A stretch of 64,000 bases of DNA from Pseudofrankia sp. DC12 (GTDB lineage Bacteria; Actinomycetota; Actinomycetes; Frankiales; Frankiaceae). The notes under the pieces were generated by a model. It did no database searches and was not told the origin of the DNA. It saw only the letters and a program-made list of their open reading frames with translations. The stretch spans positions 4,822,383 to 4,886,382 of the forward strand of contig NZ_KQ031391.1 of assembly GCF_000966285.1 (NCBI RefSeq). Direction: 5' to 3'. The position numbers and the translations under genes are program-made. Shown in pieces: positions 8,027-17,588 of this stretch (the stretch's first letter is position 1; each line of letters opens with the position of its first letter).

Positions 8027-9943
8027 TCAGCCGTTCCCTTCGTTGCTCGCCCCGGCGGCCGTGGGCGCCTCGGGTGGGGTGGTGTCGGGCGTGGCCGGCG
8101 CCGGGACGGCGGCCGGCGCCGCGGGTGGGTCGAACAGCTCCGCGAGGTCCGCCGGCATCTGCGGCAGCGGCTGGGCGATGAGCTCCAGCTGGCCCGCGCG
8201 CAGCCGGAGCACGTGGTTGACCTTGGCGAACTCCGGGTCGGTGCCCGGGTAGTCGTCGCGGGTGTGCCCGCCCCGGCTCTCCTTGCGGGCCAGGGCCGCG
8301 GTCGCGACGCACTCGGCGACCAGCAGCATCGAGTTCAGGTCCAGAGCCAGGTGCCAGCCCGGGTTGTACTGCCGGTGTCCCTCGACGGCGACCTTCTCGG
8401 CCCGCTGGCGCAGCTCGCCGATCTCCTTGAGGGCCTCGGTGAGCTCGTGCTCGGTCCGGATGATCCCGACCAGCGACTGCATCACCGCCTGCAGGTCGGA
8501 CTGCAGGGTGTACGGGTTCTCGGCGCCGTCGGTGCCGAGCCGCTCGAACGGCGCGAGCGCCGCGGCCGAGGTCTCGGTGAGCTGGGCCTCGTCGGCCGCC
8601 GGCCGCGCGTCCGGCGCGAGCGCCGCCGCGTAGCCGGCCGCGGCGGCGCCGGCACGCCGGCCGAACACCACCAGGTCCGACAGCGAGTTGCCACCGAGGC
8701 GGTTCGAGCCGTGCAGCCCGGCGGCGCACTCGCCGGCGGCGAACAGGCCGGGCAGCGTGGTCGCCTGGGTCTCCGGGTCGACCTTGATACCGCCCATCAC
8801 GTAGTGGCAGGTCGGGCCGACCTCCATCGCCTCCTTCGTGATGTCGACGTCGGCCAGCTCCTTGAACTGGTGGTACATCGACGGAAGCCGCCGCCGGATC
8901 GTCTCCGGGTCACGGCGCGACGCGATGTCGAGGAATACGCCGCCGTGCGGGGTGCCGCGCCCGGCCTTCACCTCGGAGTTGATCGCCCGGGCGACCTCGT
9001 CACGGGGGAGCAGCTCCGGAGGCCGGCGGGCCGTCTTTTTGTCCGTGTACCAGCGGTCGGCCTCCTCCTCGGTGTCGGCCGTGTCCGCGGCGAACACCTC
9101 GGGGATGTAGTCGAACATGAAGCGGCGGCCTTCGGAGTTGCGCAGCACGCCGCCGTCACCGCGCACGCCCTCGGTGACGAGGATGCCCTTCACCGACGGC
9201 GGCCAGACCATGCCGGTCGGATGGAACTGCACGAACTCCATGTCCATCAGCGCGGCCCCGGCCCGCAGCGCGAGCGACTGGCCGTCGCCGGTGTACTCCC
9301 ACGAGTTCGACGTCACCTGCCAGGACTTCCCGATGCCGCCGGTGGCCAGAACGACGGACGGCGCGTCGAACCGGACGAACGTGCCGGTCTCGCGCCAGTA
9401 GGCGAACACGCCGGCGATCCGCTCGCCGCCGCCCGCCGGGTCCGGCGCGGTCAGCAGCCGCTGCACGGTGCATTCCATGAAGACGTCGAGCTTCTTCGCG
9501 ACGACGCGGTTCTGCAGCGTGCGGATCAGTTCCAGGCCGGTGCGGTCGCCGACGTGCGCGAGGCGCGCGTAACGGTGGCCGCCGAAGTCACGCTGGAGAA
9601 TCTTGCCGTCCGGGGTCCGGTCGAAGACGGCGCCCCATTCCTCCAGCTCCCAGACCCGGTCCGGGGCCTCCTGCGCGTGGATCTGCGCCATGCGCCACTG
9701 GTTGAGCATCTTGCCGCCGCGCATGGTGTCGCGGAAATGCACCCGCCAGTTGTCCTCGGGCCATACGTTGGCCATGGCGGCGGCCATGCCGCCCTCGGCC
9801 ATCACGGTGTGCGCCTTGCCCAGCAGGCTCTTGCAGACGATCGCGACGCGGGCGCCCTGCTCGTGCGCCTCGATCGCGGCCCGCAGCCCGGCTCCGCCGG
9901 CGCCGACCACCACGACGTCGTAGGTGTGTGTCTCGGCTGTCAC
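8027..9943 (-). CDS. sdhA: Succinate dehydrogenase flavoprotein subunit
   Basis: 638 residues. It oxidises succinate to fumarate on the cytoplasmic face of the membrane. The FAD motif VVGAGGAGLRAA is at about 11-22, and KAHTVMAEGG contains the His expected to bind FAD covalently. Substrate-site elements HPTG and GSNRLGGNSL are present. The last 40 or so residues are a Pro/Ala-rich extension that is not part of the usual fold. The start is GTG at 9943, preceded by AAGGAA. It lies 101 bp downstream of sdhC and directly joins sdhB. This is the actinobacterial/fumarate-reductase-like type, paired with a large single cytochrome b anchor. Confidence 0.96.
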   Translation of the reverse strand: MTAETHTYDVVVVGAGGAGLRAAIEAHEQGARVAIVCKSLLGKAHTVMAEGGMAAAMANVWPEDNWRVHFRDTMRGGKMLNQWRMAQIHAQEAPDRVWELEEWGAVFDRTPDGKILQRDFGGHRYARLAHVGDRTGLELIRTLQNRVVAKKLDVFMECTVQRLLTAPDPAGGGERIAGVFAYWRETGTFVRFDAPSVVLATGGIGKSWQVTSNSWEYTGDGQSLALRAGAALMDMEFVQFHPTGMVWPPSVKGILVTEGVRGDGGVLRNSEGRRFMFDYIPEVFAADTADTEEEADRWYTDKKTARRPPELLPRDEVARAINSEVKAGRGTPHGGVFLDIASRRDPETIRRRLPSMYHQFKELADVDITKEAMEVGPTCHYVMGGIKVDPETQATTLPGLFAAGECAAGLHGSNRLGGNSLSDLVVFGRRAGAAAAGYAAALAPDARPAADEAQLTETSAAALAPFERLGTDGAENPYTLQSDLQAVMQSLVGIIRTEHELTEALKEIGELRQRAEKVAVEGHRQYNPGWHLALDLNSMLLVAECVATAALARKESRGGHTRDDYPGTDPEFAKVNHVLRLRAGQLELIAQPLPQMPADLAELFDPPAAPAAVPAPATPDTTPPEAPTAAGASNEGNG

Positions 9944-10044
9944 AGCAGTTTCCTTCTTTCCTTTCCGACCGTGTGAGCGATGGACCGCTCAGGGGACCTG
10001 GCCTTGCCGCGCGAAAGGGCGACGCCCCGCGCGGCGGCGGTCGC

Positions 10045-10944
10045 CTAGGAGATCCAGTGCGGGTCGGTGATGGTCCCGGAGGCGACCAGCCAGACATAGA
10101 AGTCGGCCACCATGATCCAGAGCAGGCTCGCCCAGGCGAACCACATGTGGTTGCGGTTGAGCACCGAGAGCTGGGCCCAGACCCGCCGGCGCAGCGGCGC
10201 CTTGGACAGCAGCTTCAGCCCGCCGCCGCACAGGTGCCGGCAGGAGTGGCAGGACAGCGTGTAGCACCAGATCAGCGCCGAGTTCACCACCAGGACACCG
10301 GTGCCGACGCCGACGCCGAACTTCCCGCCCGGGAAGATGAACGCGAGGACCGCGTCATACGTGAGCAGGGCGGCGAAGACGAGCGCGAAGTAGAAGAAGT
10401 AGCGGTGCGCGTTCTGCAGCAGCAGCGGGAACTTCGTCTCACCCGAGTAGCCGCGCCGGGCGTCCGGGACGGCACACGCCGGCGGGGCCCACCAGAACGA
10501 CCGGTAGTACGCCTTCCGGTAGTAGTAGCAGGTCAGCCGGAACCCGAGCGGGAACACCAGGATGAGCAGCGCCGGCGAGACCGGGTTGATGTTGCCGAAG
10601 ATGTGCGGCGTCGCGTCGTCGGCGCAGTTCGAGGTGAGGCACGGCGAGTAGAACGGCGACAGGTACGGCTTGGCGAAGTAGTTGCCGTTGCGCAGCGCGG
10701 CCCAGATGCCATACACGGTGAACCCGGTCAGCACGGCCACGGTGAACACCGGCGCGATCCACCAGTTGTCCTGGCGCAGTGTTCGAGCGTCGACGGCGGC
10801 GCGGGGCCTGGGTACCGGTCTGGGGCGCGCGGGCGTGGCCGCGCCGCTGGGTGCCTCGGCCCCGTTGGGCGAGGCCGCGCTGGTCGGCGGTGCGGTGGAC
10901 GGGGCCGGGTCCGCGACCGGCGCGGGTCTGGTCCGAACGGGCAT
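10045..10944 (-). CDS. sdhC: Succinate dehydrogenase cytochrome b/membrane anchor subunit
   Basis: 299 residues with about five membrane spans. It anchors SdhAB and delivers electrons to menaquinone. The N-terminal 60 or so residues are a Pro/Ala-rich cytoplasmic tail; the membrane part starts at DNWWIAPVFTVAVLTGF. Several His residues in or near spans (for example QNAHRYFF, SCHSCRHLCGG and NRNHMWFAW) are candidate haem ligands. The CxxC-like SCHSCRHLC element is typical of this actinobacterial family. A ribosome site GAGGAGA precedes the ATG by about 8 nt. First gene of the operon; there is no separate sdhD, as is usual for this type. Confidence 0.9.
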   Translation of the reverse strand: MPVRTRPAPVADPAPSTAPPTSAASPNGAEAPSGAATPARPRPVPRPRAAVDARTLRQDNWWIAPVFTVAVLTGFTVYGIWAALRNGNYFAKPYLSPFYSPCLTSNCADDATPHIFGNINPVSPALLILVFPLGFRLTCYYYRKAYYRSFWWAPPACAVPDARRGYSGETKFPLLLQNAHRYFFYFALVFAALLTYDAVLAFIFPGGKFGVGVGTGVLVVNSALIWCYTLSCHSCRHLCGGGLKLLSKAPLRRRVWAQLSVLNRNHMWFAWASLLWIMVADFYVWLVASGTITDPHWIS

Positions 10945-11468
10945 GGTTGTTGTCTCCTCGGCTGTGCGATCCAGGGCCAGCCACGGGCCTGGCGCCGCGA
11001 CGGGCGTCCCGGCGCCGGCCCGCTGGCGCGGACCGCTCGGGTGCCCCGCGGGAAACGCGGATGCCGCGCGGGCTCGCCCGGAGGCGGCCGCGCGCGGCCC
11101 GAGACGCGCGGCTGCGCGGACCCTCCGGCCCCGGACGCGGGGCTCGCCTGTACCTGACTGCTCAGACGCAGAGGGTCCGTGTGCTGCACATCACGGCCCA
11201 CGGCGCAGTCTGGCCGATCTCCGATCGGTTGACCAGAGCCTTCGAGGAACGTGTTCTCGTTTCTCCGGGTGCGGATCATCGTGCGCCCGTGGCAATGGCC
11301 CGGCAGTGGCCGCTGATCTGCCGATCTGCGCGGCCCGGTAGTTCGTGGCGCCCAGGGCGACGCCGCGCGGAGGCCGCTGTAGATCTACTTGTCTGTAGTC
11401 GTTCGTGTCGGTGTCGCCTCGTGGTCACGTCGGGCTGGAAGCCTGACGGCCGGCGAAGGAGGCTCCAT
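10945..11468. other. Divergent intergenic region, sdh operon / phoX-like gene
   Basis: 524 bp without a supportable gene. It must contain the sdhC promoter (minus) and the promoter of the phosphatase gene (plus). The plus-strand ribosome site GAAGGAGG is at 11455-11462. I looked for a Pho box (GTTCACC direct repeats) before the phosphatase gene and did not find one. Confidence 0.5.
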
Positions 11469-12812
11469 ATGTCTGTAAATCGTCGTCAGCTTCTCGGTAC
11501 CGGCGCGGCCGGCCTGGGCATCGTCCTGTCCGGCGCAGTGGGGTCGGTCTTCGGCGCTCCCGCCCAGGCGGGTGGCCCACAGGGCCCCGGCAGAGGCCCG
11601 GTGTTCAAGGGTTACGGCGACCTGGTGGCCGATCCCAACGGCGTCTGCGACCTGCCCAGGGGATTCAGCTACACGAAGGTCTCCGTCCAGGGCACCCCGC
11701 TGGCCGGCGGCGGGCTCAGCCCGGCCTTTCAGGACGGCATGCACACGTTCGCGGCCGGCCGGCACACCGCGATCGTGCGCAACCACGAACTCACCCACGA
11801 AGTGACCTACCCGGTCCCGCACGTGACGGGCCTCGTCTACGACGAGGGGGCCGACGGCGGGAACACGGTGCTCGTCGTCGACGGCGGCAGGCTGGTCTCG
11901 GAACGGGTCGGCCTCGCGGGCACGGTCCGCAACTGCGCCGGCGGCCCGACCCCCTGGGGCACCTGGCTGACCTGCGAGGAGACCGAGCTCTCCCCAGCCG
12001 ACGACGCCAAGCTGACCAAGCGGCACGGCTACGTCTTCGAGGTCGACCCGTTCGGCCGGCTGCACGACGCTGCCCCGGTGCCGCTGGCCGCCCTGGGCCG
12101 CTACGCCCACGAGGCGGTCGCGGTCGACCCGCGGACCGGCACCCTCTACCTGACCGAGGACGCGTCCGGGCCGTTCGGCCTCGTCTACCGGTTCCTGCCG
12201 AAGCGCCCGCTCGGCGGCCCCGGCAGTCTTCGCGCCGGCGGCAAGCTTCAGGCGTTGTTCGCCGGTGGCCTCGCCGACCTCTCGGGCGTCACGACGCTGG
12301 GCACGAAGCTGGCGGTGAAGTGGGTCGACGTGCCGGACCCGGGCGCGGCCTCGACCTCGGTGCGCAAGCAGTTCGCCGACGGCACCGTCTCCCGGGTGCC
12401 CAAGGCCGAAGGCATCTACTTCCGCGACGGCTCGGCGTACTTCGTCTCCAGCTACGCCAAGGCGGCGCCGGCAGTCGGCCTGCACGAGGGCCAGGTGTGG
12501 CGCTACGACCCACGGGCGAACACCATCGAGCTGGTGCTCCGGTTCGCGCCGAGCGGGCCGTTCGACGGGCCGGACAACATCCACATCTCGGCCTGGGGCG
12601 AGATGATCCTGTGCGAGGACGGCGACGGAGACAATCACCTGGTCGTCGTCGGAGACGATGGCAATCCCTACCCGCTGGCCCGCTCCGTCAGCCAGGCCGA
12701 GTTCGCGGGCGCCACCTTCTCCCCGGATGGCGCCTGGCTCTACGCCAACATCCAGGAGGACGGCGTAACCCTCGCCATCAAGGGACCGTGGCAGTCAGGC
12801 CGTCGCAGGTAG
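11469..12812 (+). CDS. PhoX-family (DUF839) secreted phosphatase-like protein
   Basis: 447 residues. The N-terminus NRRQLLGTGAAGLGIVLSG...APAQA is a twin-arginine-type signal, so the folded protein is probably exported. The rest matches the PhoX/DUF839 beta-propeller family, whose characterised members are calcium/iron-dependent alkaline phosphatases. Family segments seen: RNHELTHE, GTWLTCEE, YAHEAVAVDPRTGTLYLTED and GPDNIHISAWGEMILCEDGD, which supply the acidic metal ligands. The start at 11469 is set by a strong GAAGGAGG six bases upstream. It stands alone and is convergent with the aldo/keto reductase. True phosphatase activity is likely but not proven by sequence. Confidence 0.85.
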   Translation: MSVNRRQLLGTGAAGLGIVLSGAVGSVFGAPAQAGGPQGPGRGPVFKGYGDLVADPNGVCDLPRGFSYTKVSVQGTPLAGGGLSPAFQDGMHTFAAGRHTAIVRNHELTHEVTYPVPHVTGLVYDEGADGGNTVLVVDGGRLVSERVGLAGTVRNCAGGPTPWGTWLTCEETELSPADDAKLTKRHGYVFEVDPFGRLHDAAPVPLAALGRYAHEAVAVDPRTGTLYLTEDASGPFGLVYRFLPKRPLGGPGSLRAGGKLQALFAGGLADLSGVTTLGTKLAVKWVDVPDPGAASTSVRKQFADGTVSRVPKAEGIYFRDGSAYFVSSYAKAAPAVGLHEGQVWRYDPRANTIELVLRFAPSGPFDGPDNIHISAWGEMILCEDGDGDNHLVVVGDDGNPYPLARSVSQAEFAGATFSPDGAWLYANIQEDGVTLAIKGPWQSGRRR

Positions 12813-12860
12813 CCAGCGCGTCAGCCCGGCGCCAGCGCGTCAGCCCGGCGTCAGCCCGGC
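12812..12860. repeat. 19-bp tandem repeat directly after the phosphatase stop codon
   Basis: Two perfect copies of GCCAGCGCGTCAGCCCGGC (12812-12830 and 12831-12849) and a partial third begin at the last base of the phosphatase stop codon. Confidence 0.8.
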
Positions 12861-12893
12861 GCCAGCGCGGCGTCAAGCCGCCGGGCTGGCACC

Positions 12894-12977
12894 CAGCTGA
12901 TCGCTGCCCCGGCCCTGGGTGCGGTCGCGAACCGGGCCCACCCGCGACCAGGCCAGGGCAGGGACGGCGATCAGCTG
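12894..12977. repeat. Dispersed palindromic element, copy 1
   Basis: Left arm 12894-12929 and right arm 12943-12977 form an imperfect inverted repeat with a 13-nt loop. The outer 11 bases (CAGCTGATCGC) pair perfectly, the GCCCTGG core pairs, and the inner GGTCGCG pairs with CGCGACC. It shares the GATCG.../GGCCCT.../GGTCGCG layout of copies 2-4. It lies between convergent genes. Confidence 0.75.
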
Positions 12978-13055
12978 GCCGGGTCTGCGCGTCGGTCACT
13001 AGGCCGTGGCCTGGGCGCCGTCCAGCGGCCTGGCGCCACCGGCCTCGCCGGTCGT

Positions 13056-13127
13056 GATCGCCGTCTTGGCCCTCGGCTGGTCGCGAGCAGCGCGGTCTTC
13101 CGGTCGCGGGAGGGCCAAAACGGCGAT
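13056..13127. repeat. Dispersed palindromic element, copy 2
   Basis: Outer arms ATCGCCGTCTTGGCCCT (13057-13073) and 13111-13127 pair with one mismatch over 17 bp. Inside the arms GGTCGCG appears as a direct rather than inverted pair, so the inner part has rearranged. It lies 78 bp after copy 1 and ends 12 bp before the aldo/keto reductase stop codon, so it could serve as its terminator. Confidence 0.75.
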
Positions 13128-13139
13128 TCGCCAGGACGT

Positions 13140-14165
13140 CTACCGGCGCCGCAGCGCCGGCTTCGCCAGCGACGGCGCGATCCAGCCGGCGTCGGCCGGG
13201 TTGACGTTCGTGCCCGGCGGGACGAGCTCGTCGATGCGGTCGAGCGTCGCGTCGTCGAGCGTCACGTCGGCCCCGGTGAGCTGGCTTTCCAGGTGCTCCA
13301 TCGTGCGCGGGCCGATGATCGCCGAGGTCACCGCCGGGTGGCGGATGACGAACGCGATGGCCAGCTCGATCAGGCTGATCCCGGCCTCGACCGCCACATC
13401 GGCCAGCGCGATGGCCAGCTCGGCCTTGCGTCGGTTGGTCGCAATCGTCATGTCGAACCGCTGCGGAATCCGCTCGGCCCGGCTGCTCGTGACGTCCAGT
13501 CCGCTGTTACGGGTGTACCGGCCGGAAAGGTAGCCGCCGGCCAGCGGGCTCCACGGAAGCACGCCCATGCCGTATTTCTGGGCGACGGGCAGCAGGTCGG
13601 CCTCAATGCCGCGGACCAGGATCGAGTAGGGCGGCTGCTCGGTGACGAAGCGCTCCCGGCCGCGCTTCTCGGCCATCCACTGCGCCTCGACCACCTCGTG
13701 CGCCGGGAACGTCGAGCTGCCGAAGTAGCGGATCTTGCCGGCCCGGACCAGGTCGGTGAGCGCGCCGAGAGTCTCGTCGATCTCGGTCGTCGGGTCGGGC
13801 CGATGCACCTGGTAGAGGTCGATGTACTCGGTGTTGAGGCGGCGCAGGCTGTTCTCGCACTCCTGGATGAGCCAGCGCCGGGACAGACCGCCCCGGTTCG
13901 GGCCCTCGCCCATCGGCATGTACGCCTTGGTCGCCAGCACGACGTCGTCGCGGCGGCCGGCCAGCGCCTTCCCGACGATCGTCTCCGACTCGCCGGCCGA
14001 GTAGACGTCGGCGGTGTCGACGAAGTTGACCCCGGCGTCCAGGGCCCGGTGAATGATCTTTATGGACTCGTCGTGGTCGGGATTCCCCCAGGCGCCGAAC
14101 ATCATCGCGCCCAGGCACAGTGGGGTAACCCGCACGCCAGTGCGGCCGAGTACTCGGTAGTTCAT
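13140..14165 (-). CDS. Aldo/keto reductase
   Basis: 341 residues, a TIM-barrel NADPH-dependent oxidoreductase of the YghZ/Kv-beta-like branch. The catalytic tetrad is visible: Asp50 and Tyr55 (DTADVY), Lys80 (ATKAYM) and His121 (QVHRPDP). The C-terminal cofactor region AFVIRHPAVTSAIIGPRTMEHL is typical. The natural substrate cannot be predicted. The ATG at 14165 fits the usual family N-terminus (NYRVLGRTGVRVTPLCLG); no Shine-Dalgarno sequence precedes it, and the divergent amidohydrolase start is only 25 bp away, so a leaderless transcript is likely. Confidence 0.92.
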   Translation of the reverse strand: MNYRVLGRTGVRVTPLCLGAMMFGAWGNPDHDESIKIIHRALDAGVNFVDTADVYSAGESETIVGKALAGRRDDVVLATKAYMPMGEGPNRGGLSRRWLIQECENSLRRLNTEYIDLYQVHRPDPTTEIDETLGALTDLVRAGKIRYFGSSTFPAHEVVEAQWMAEKRGRERFVTEQPPYSILVRGIEADLLPVAQKYGMGVLPWSPLAGGYLSGRYTRNSGLDVTSSRAERIPQRFDMTIATNRRKAELAIALADVAVEAGISLIELAIAFVIRHPAVTSAIIGPRTMEHLESQLTGADVTLDDATLDRIDELVPPGTNVNPADAGWIAPSLAKPALRRR

Positions 14166-14190
14166 CGTCACGTGGGTTAAGCATGGTCGC

Positions 14191-15318
14191 GTGGCGAACA
14201 CATGGCAATCAGGGGACCGGCGCGAAGTCCTCCATGTCGCCGGCCGGATCCTGGCCGGGCCGACGGAGGCCCGTGACGAGCTGTGGGTCGTCGGCGGCCG
14301 GATCACCTTCGACGCCCCCACCGGCCCGGCCGACGTCCGCACCGTGCGGGGCTGGGCGCTGCCCGGCCTCGTCGACGCCCACTGCCACGTCGGCCTCGGC
14401 GCGCACGGCGCCGTCGACGGGGACACCACGCTCGCCCAGGCGCTGGCCGACCGGGACGCCGGTGCCCTGCTGCTGCGTGACGCCGGCTCGCCGGCCGACA
14501 CCCGCTGGATCGACGACCGCGACGACCTGCCGCGGCTCGTGCGTGCCGGCCGGCACATCGCCCGCAGCCGCCGCTACATCCGCAACTACGCCGAGGAGGT
14601 CGAGCCGGCCGGCCTGGCCGCCGAGGCCGTGCGCCAGGCCGGCCGTGGCGACGGCTGGGTGAAGCTCGTCGGCGACTGGATCGACCGCTCGCTCGGCGAC
14701 CTCGCGTCGTGCTGGCCGGCCGACGCCGTCACCGAGGCGATCGCCGCCGCGCACGCCGCCGGCGCCCGGGTGACGGCGCACTGCTTCGCCGAGGACTCGC
14801 TGCCCGACCTCGCCGCCGCGGGCATCGACTGCGTCGAGCACGCGACCGGCCTGTCCGACGACACCATCTCCGTGTTCGCGGCCCGCGGCATCGCGATCGT
14901 CCCGACGCTGGTCAACATCGCCACGTTCCCGGCGATCGCGGCCCCGGCGCAGGACAGGTTCCCCCTTTACCACAAGCACATGCTCGCTCTGCACGCCCGC
15001 CGGTACGCGACCATCGGCGCCGCCCACGACGCGGGGATCCCCATCTACGTCGGCACCGACGCCGGTGGGTCGCTGCCGCACGGACTGGTCGCCGCCGAGG
15101 TGGCCGAGTTGGTGAAGGCGGGCCTGCCCCCGCTCACCGCGCTCGCGGCCACGACCTGGTCGGCCCGCGCCTGGCTCGGCTTCCCCGGCCTGGACGAGGG
15201 CGCCCCCGCCGACCTGGTCGTCTACCCCGAGGACCCGCGCGCCGACGTCTCCGTCCTGGCGGCGCCCGACCTCATCGTCCTGCGCGGCCGGCCGACCCCC
15301 GGCACCTCGGTGGCCTGA
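14191..15318 (+). CDS. Amidohydrolase-superfamily metal-dependent hydrolase (imidazolonepropionase-like)
   Basis: 375 residues. The metal motif HxH (LVDAHCHVG) is near residue 67, a Lys (WVKLVGD) is in the position of the bridging carbamylated Lys, later His ligands occur in VTAHCF and CVEHATG, and the Asp is in YVGTDAGG. This set marks the binuclear or mononuclear amidohydrolases that hydrolyse cyclic amides or related bonds; the substrate is unknown. GTG at 14191 starts 25 bp from the divergent aldo/keto reductase ATG, without a good ribosome site. Convergent with the adenine deaminase gene. Confidence 0.88.
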   Translation: MANTWQSGDRREVLHVAGRILAGPTEARDELWVVGGRITFDAPTGPADVRTVRGWALPGLVDAHCHVGLGAHGAVDGDTTLAQALADRDAGALLLRDAGSPADTRWIDDRDDLPRLVRAGRHIARSRRYIRNYAEEVEPAGLAAEAVRQAGRGDGWVKLVGDWIDRSLGDLASCWPADAVTEAIAAAHAAGARVTAHCFAEDSLPDLAAAGIDCVEHATGLSDDTISVFAARGIAIVPTLVNIATFPAIAAPAQDRFPLYHKHMLALHARRYATIGAAHDAGIPIYVGTDAGGSLPHGLVAAEVAELVKAGLPPLTALAATTWSARAWLGFPGLDEGAPADLVVYPEDPRADVSVLAAPDLIVLRGRPTPGTSVA

Positions 15319-15430
15319 GCCCCCTGGCTGGCTGGGCCCGGTCCTGCATTGTGGCCGCTGCCTGAGCGTTGCCGGGACCATTCCGTAGGACTCGGCGGCG
15401 GGTGGTCCCCAACCGCTGGCAGAACGGTGG

Positions 15431-17212
15431 TCAGGCCAGGAGGGGGGAGGGGATGAGCTGGCCGGTGGTGCCGTCGATGAGGCCGAGGTCGGTGACGTGC
15501 GGGCCGGGCAGGCAGGCCAGGGCCGCGACCATCACGTGGAACAGCGGCTGGGTGAGCAGGTGCAGGTCGAGGCCGATCTCGCGGGCGGCCTCGGTCAGGG
15601 CTCGCTGGGCGGCCGCGACCTCTGGGGCGGTCAGCGGGGAGAGGATGCCGGCGATCGGGAGTGCGATCGACGCGGTGGCCTCGCCGCCGGCCGCGACGGC
15701 GACACCGCCGCCGGTCGAGATCACCCGGTTGGCCGCGGCGGCCATGTCGACCGGGTCGCGGCCGAAGACGACCAGGTTGTGGGTGTCGTGCGAGACCGAC
15801 GTGGCGATCGCCCCGGTCCACTCGCCCCAGCCGGAGATCAGCGCCGCCTGCGGCCGGGCCGAGATCCGGCCGTGGCGGTGTGCCGTGAGCTGGAGCATGT
15901 GCCCCGGCGGTGGCACGACGACGCCGTCGCGGATCTCCGCCTCGGCCTCGCCCCACTGGGTGAAGATCGGTCCGGCGAGCACCCGGAGCCGGGCGGAGCC
16001 GTTCGCGGTGCCGCCCGGCAGGTCGCCGACGCGCAGGACCATGTCGGCCGGCGTCACGGGGCCGATCTTCATGGTGTCCAGCGGCGGCTCGCTCGGCCCC
16101 TCGACGACGTCGACGAGCATCCGCCCGCCGGAGGCGACATGGCGGCCGGCGGTGAAGACGTCGTCGACCGTCACCGACGCCAGATCGGACAACACGATGA
16201 GGTCGGCCTGCCGGCCGGCGGCGACCAGGCCGAGGTCGGTGCGCTCCAGGCGGTAGGCCGCGTGGTAGGTGGCGATCCGCAGCGCCCGCACCGGGTCGAG
16301 GCCGAAGCCGATCAGGCGGCGCAGCAAGTGGTCGACGCCGCCGTCGGTGAGCAGGGTCAGGGCGAACAGGTCGTCGGTCGCCGCGCACAGGTGTGTCGGC
16401 AGCTCCGGCAGCGCGTTCAGCTCGGCGACGAGGCCGGGGAGCAGGTGCTCGAACGCGCCGCGCAGCTCGACGGTCATCCCGCTGCGCAGCTTCTCCATCG
16501 CGTCCGGCTCGGCAACGATCTCGTGGTCCGAGGTGATCCCCGCCGCAAGGTACGCCTGCAGTTCCGGCCCGCTCAGGCCGGCGGCGTGGCCACTGACGAT
16601 CTTCCCGCTGGCCAGCCCGGCGGCGACGACGTCGACCATCCGGCCGTCGCTGGTCAGCACGCCGAGCATGTCCATCACCTCGGCGAGGCCGCCGACCTCC
16701 GGCCAGGCGAGCATCTCGGCGACGTCCGGGCCGTGCAGGTCGGCCCCGGAGAGCTCCAGGCCGGGCATCGGCGGCACGCACGAGGGCGCCTGCACGATGA
16801 ACCGAACCGGCAGGCCGCGGCTCGCCTCGACGGCGTAGCGCACCCCGGCGACGCCGGCGACGTTCGCCAGCTCGTGCGGATCGCCGAAGATCGTCGTCGT
16901 GCCGCGCGGGCAGACGGCGGTGGCGTAGGCGCCGGGCGTCAGCATCGAGCTCTCGAAGTGGACGTGCATGTCGACCAGGCCCGGGGCGACGAACCGGCCG
17001 GTCGCGTCGAACACATCCAGCGCGTCGGTCCGGCTGCCGGTGGGGTGGACCGAGGCGATCAGCGGCCCGACCAGCCCGACATCGGCCGGGCGCACCTCGC
17101 AGGTTCCGACGTCGACGACGCTGCCCCCGGTGATCAGCAGATCGAACGGGCCGGCGCCCCGGGCGGCGTCTACGGCGCGCCGGCGCAGGGCGGGATCGAC
17201 AGCATCGTTCAT
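15431..17212 (-). CDS. ade: Adenine deaminase
   Basis: 593 residues, normal for the Ade family (EC 3.5.4.2), which converts adenine to hypoxanthine in purine salvage. The N-terminal composite domain leads to the metal motif VDMHVHFESSMLTPGAYA. SGHAAGL and ITSDHE are family signatures, and the C-terminal half has the extra domain seen in microbial adenine deaminases (SVSHDTHNLVVFG). ATG at 17212 is preferred over a TTG nine bases upstream; neither has a clear ribosome site. No purine-riboswitch-like structure was seen upstream. Confidence 0.93.
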   Translation of the reverse strand: MNDAVDPALRRRAVDAARGAGPFDLLITGGSVVDVGTCEVRPADVGLVGPLIASVHPTGSRTDALDVFDATGRFVAPGLVDMHVHFESSMLTPGAYATAVCPRGTTTIFGDPHELANVAGVAGVRYAVEASRGLPVRFIVQAPSCVPPMPGLELSGADLHGPDVAEMLAWPEVGGLAEVMDMLGVLTSDGRMVDVVAAGLASGKIVSGHAAGLSGPELQAYLAAGITSDHEIVAEPDAMEKLRSGMTVELRGAFEHLLPGLVAELNALPELPTHLCAATDDLFALTLLTDGGVDHLLRRLIGFGLDPVRALRIATYHAAYRLERTDLGLVAAGRQADLIVLSDLASVTVDDVFTAGRHVASGGRMLVDVVEGPSEPPLDTMKIGPVTPADMVLRVGDLPGGTANGSARLRVLAGPIFTQWGEAEAEIRDGVVVPPPGHMLQLTAHRHGRISARPQAALISGWGEWTGAIATSVSHDTHNLVVFGRDPVDMAAAANRVISTGGGVAVAAGGEATASIALPIAGILSPLTAPEVAAAQRALTEAAREIGLDLHLLTQPLFHVMVAALACLPGPHVTDLGLIDGTTGQLIPSPLLA

Positions 17213-17588
17213 GCCGGTCAACGTAAGACTGCCCTGTTACACCCACAAGACGGCCGGTTGGTCGTTCGTTACGCCTGTTGCCAGCCAGAACGAGACGCGG
17301 CTGGCCCGCGTTGTCAACAGGAACGGGCTGCGAGCCGGAACACGTTGCGAGCGAGAACAGGTTGTCCGTCCGCGTCGGACCGGGGTGGCGAACCTGTGTC
17401 GACGACGACTCGTTGGTAGAGCGCACGGTCGCTGGACCAACACCAAGCGCGAACCCAGCGGGAACCGGGCATGCGACGACCACCGGAACACCATCGGACA
17501 GACATGCCCAAGACCCGCGCATTCTTCGTGCTCAGCGGCGCATACGCTCAATCTGTCAATATCCGTCAACGGCCGGTCGTGAGGGAGC
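17213..17588. other. Divergent intergenic region, ade / FMN reductase
   Basis: 376 bp with no gene. Two imperfect 17-bp direct repeats with the core GCGAGC...GAACA occur around 17329-17362, where a protein could bind. On the ade side TGTAACAG lies about 20 bp upstream of the ATG and could be a -10 region for a leaderless transcript; this is weak. Confidence 0.35.

Noticed and set aside
8213-9976. Long plus-strand open frame opposite sdhA
   Set aside because: It is a shadow of sdhA; no recognisable motif.
11300-11468. Pho box before the PhoX-like gene
   Set aside because: No GTTCACC-type direct repeats at 11-bp spacing could be found.
17213-17300. Purine riboswitch before adenine deaminase
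   Set aside because: None of the conserved loop sequences or the three-way junction could be recognised.
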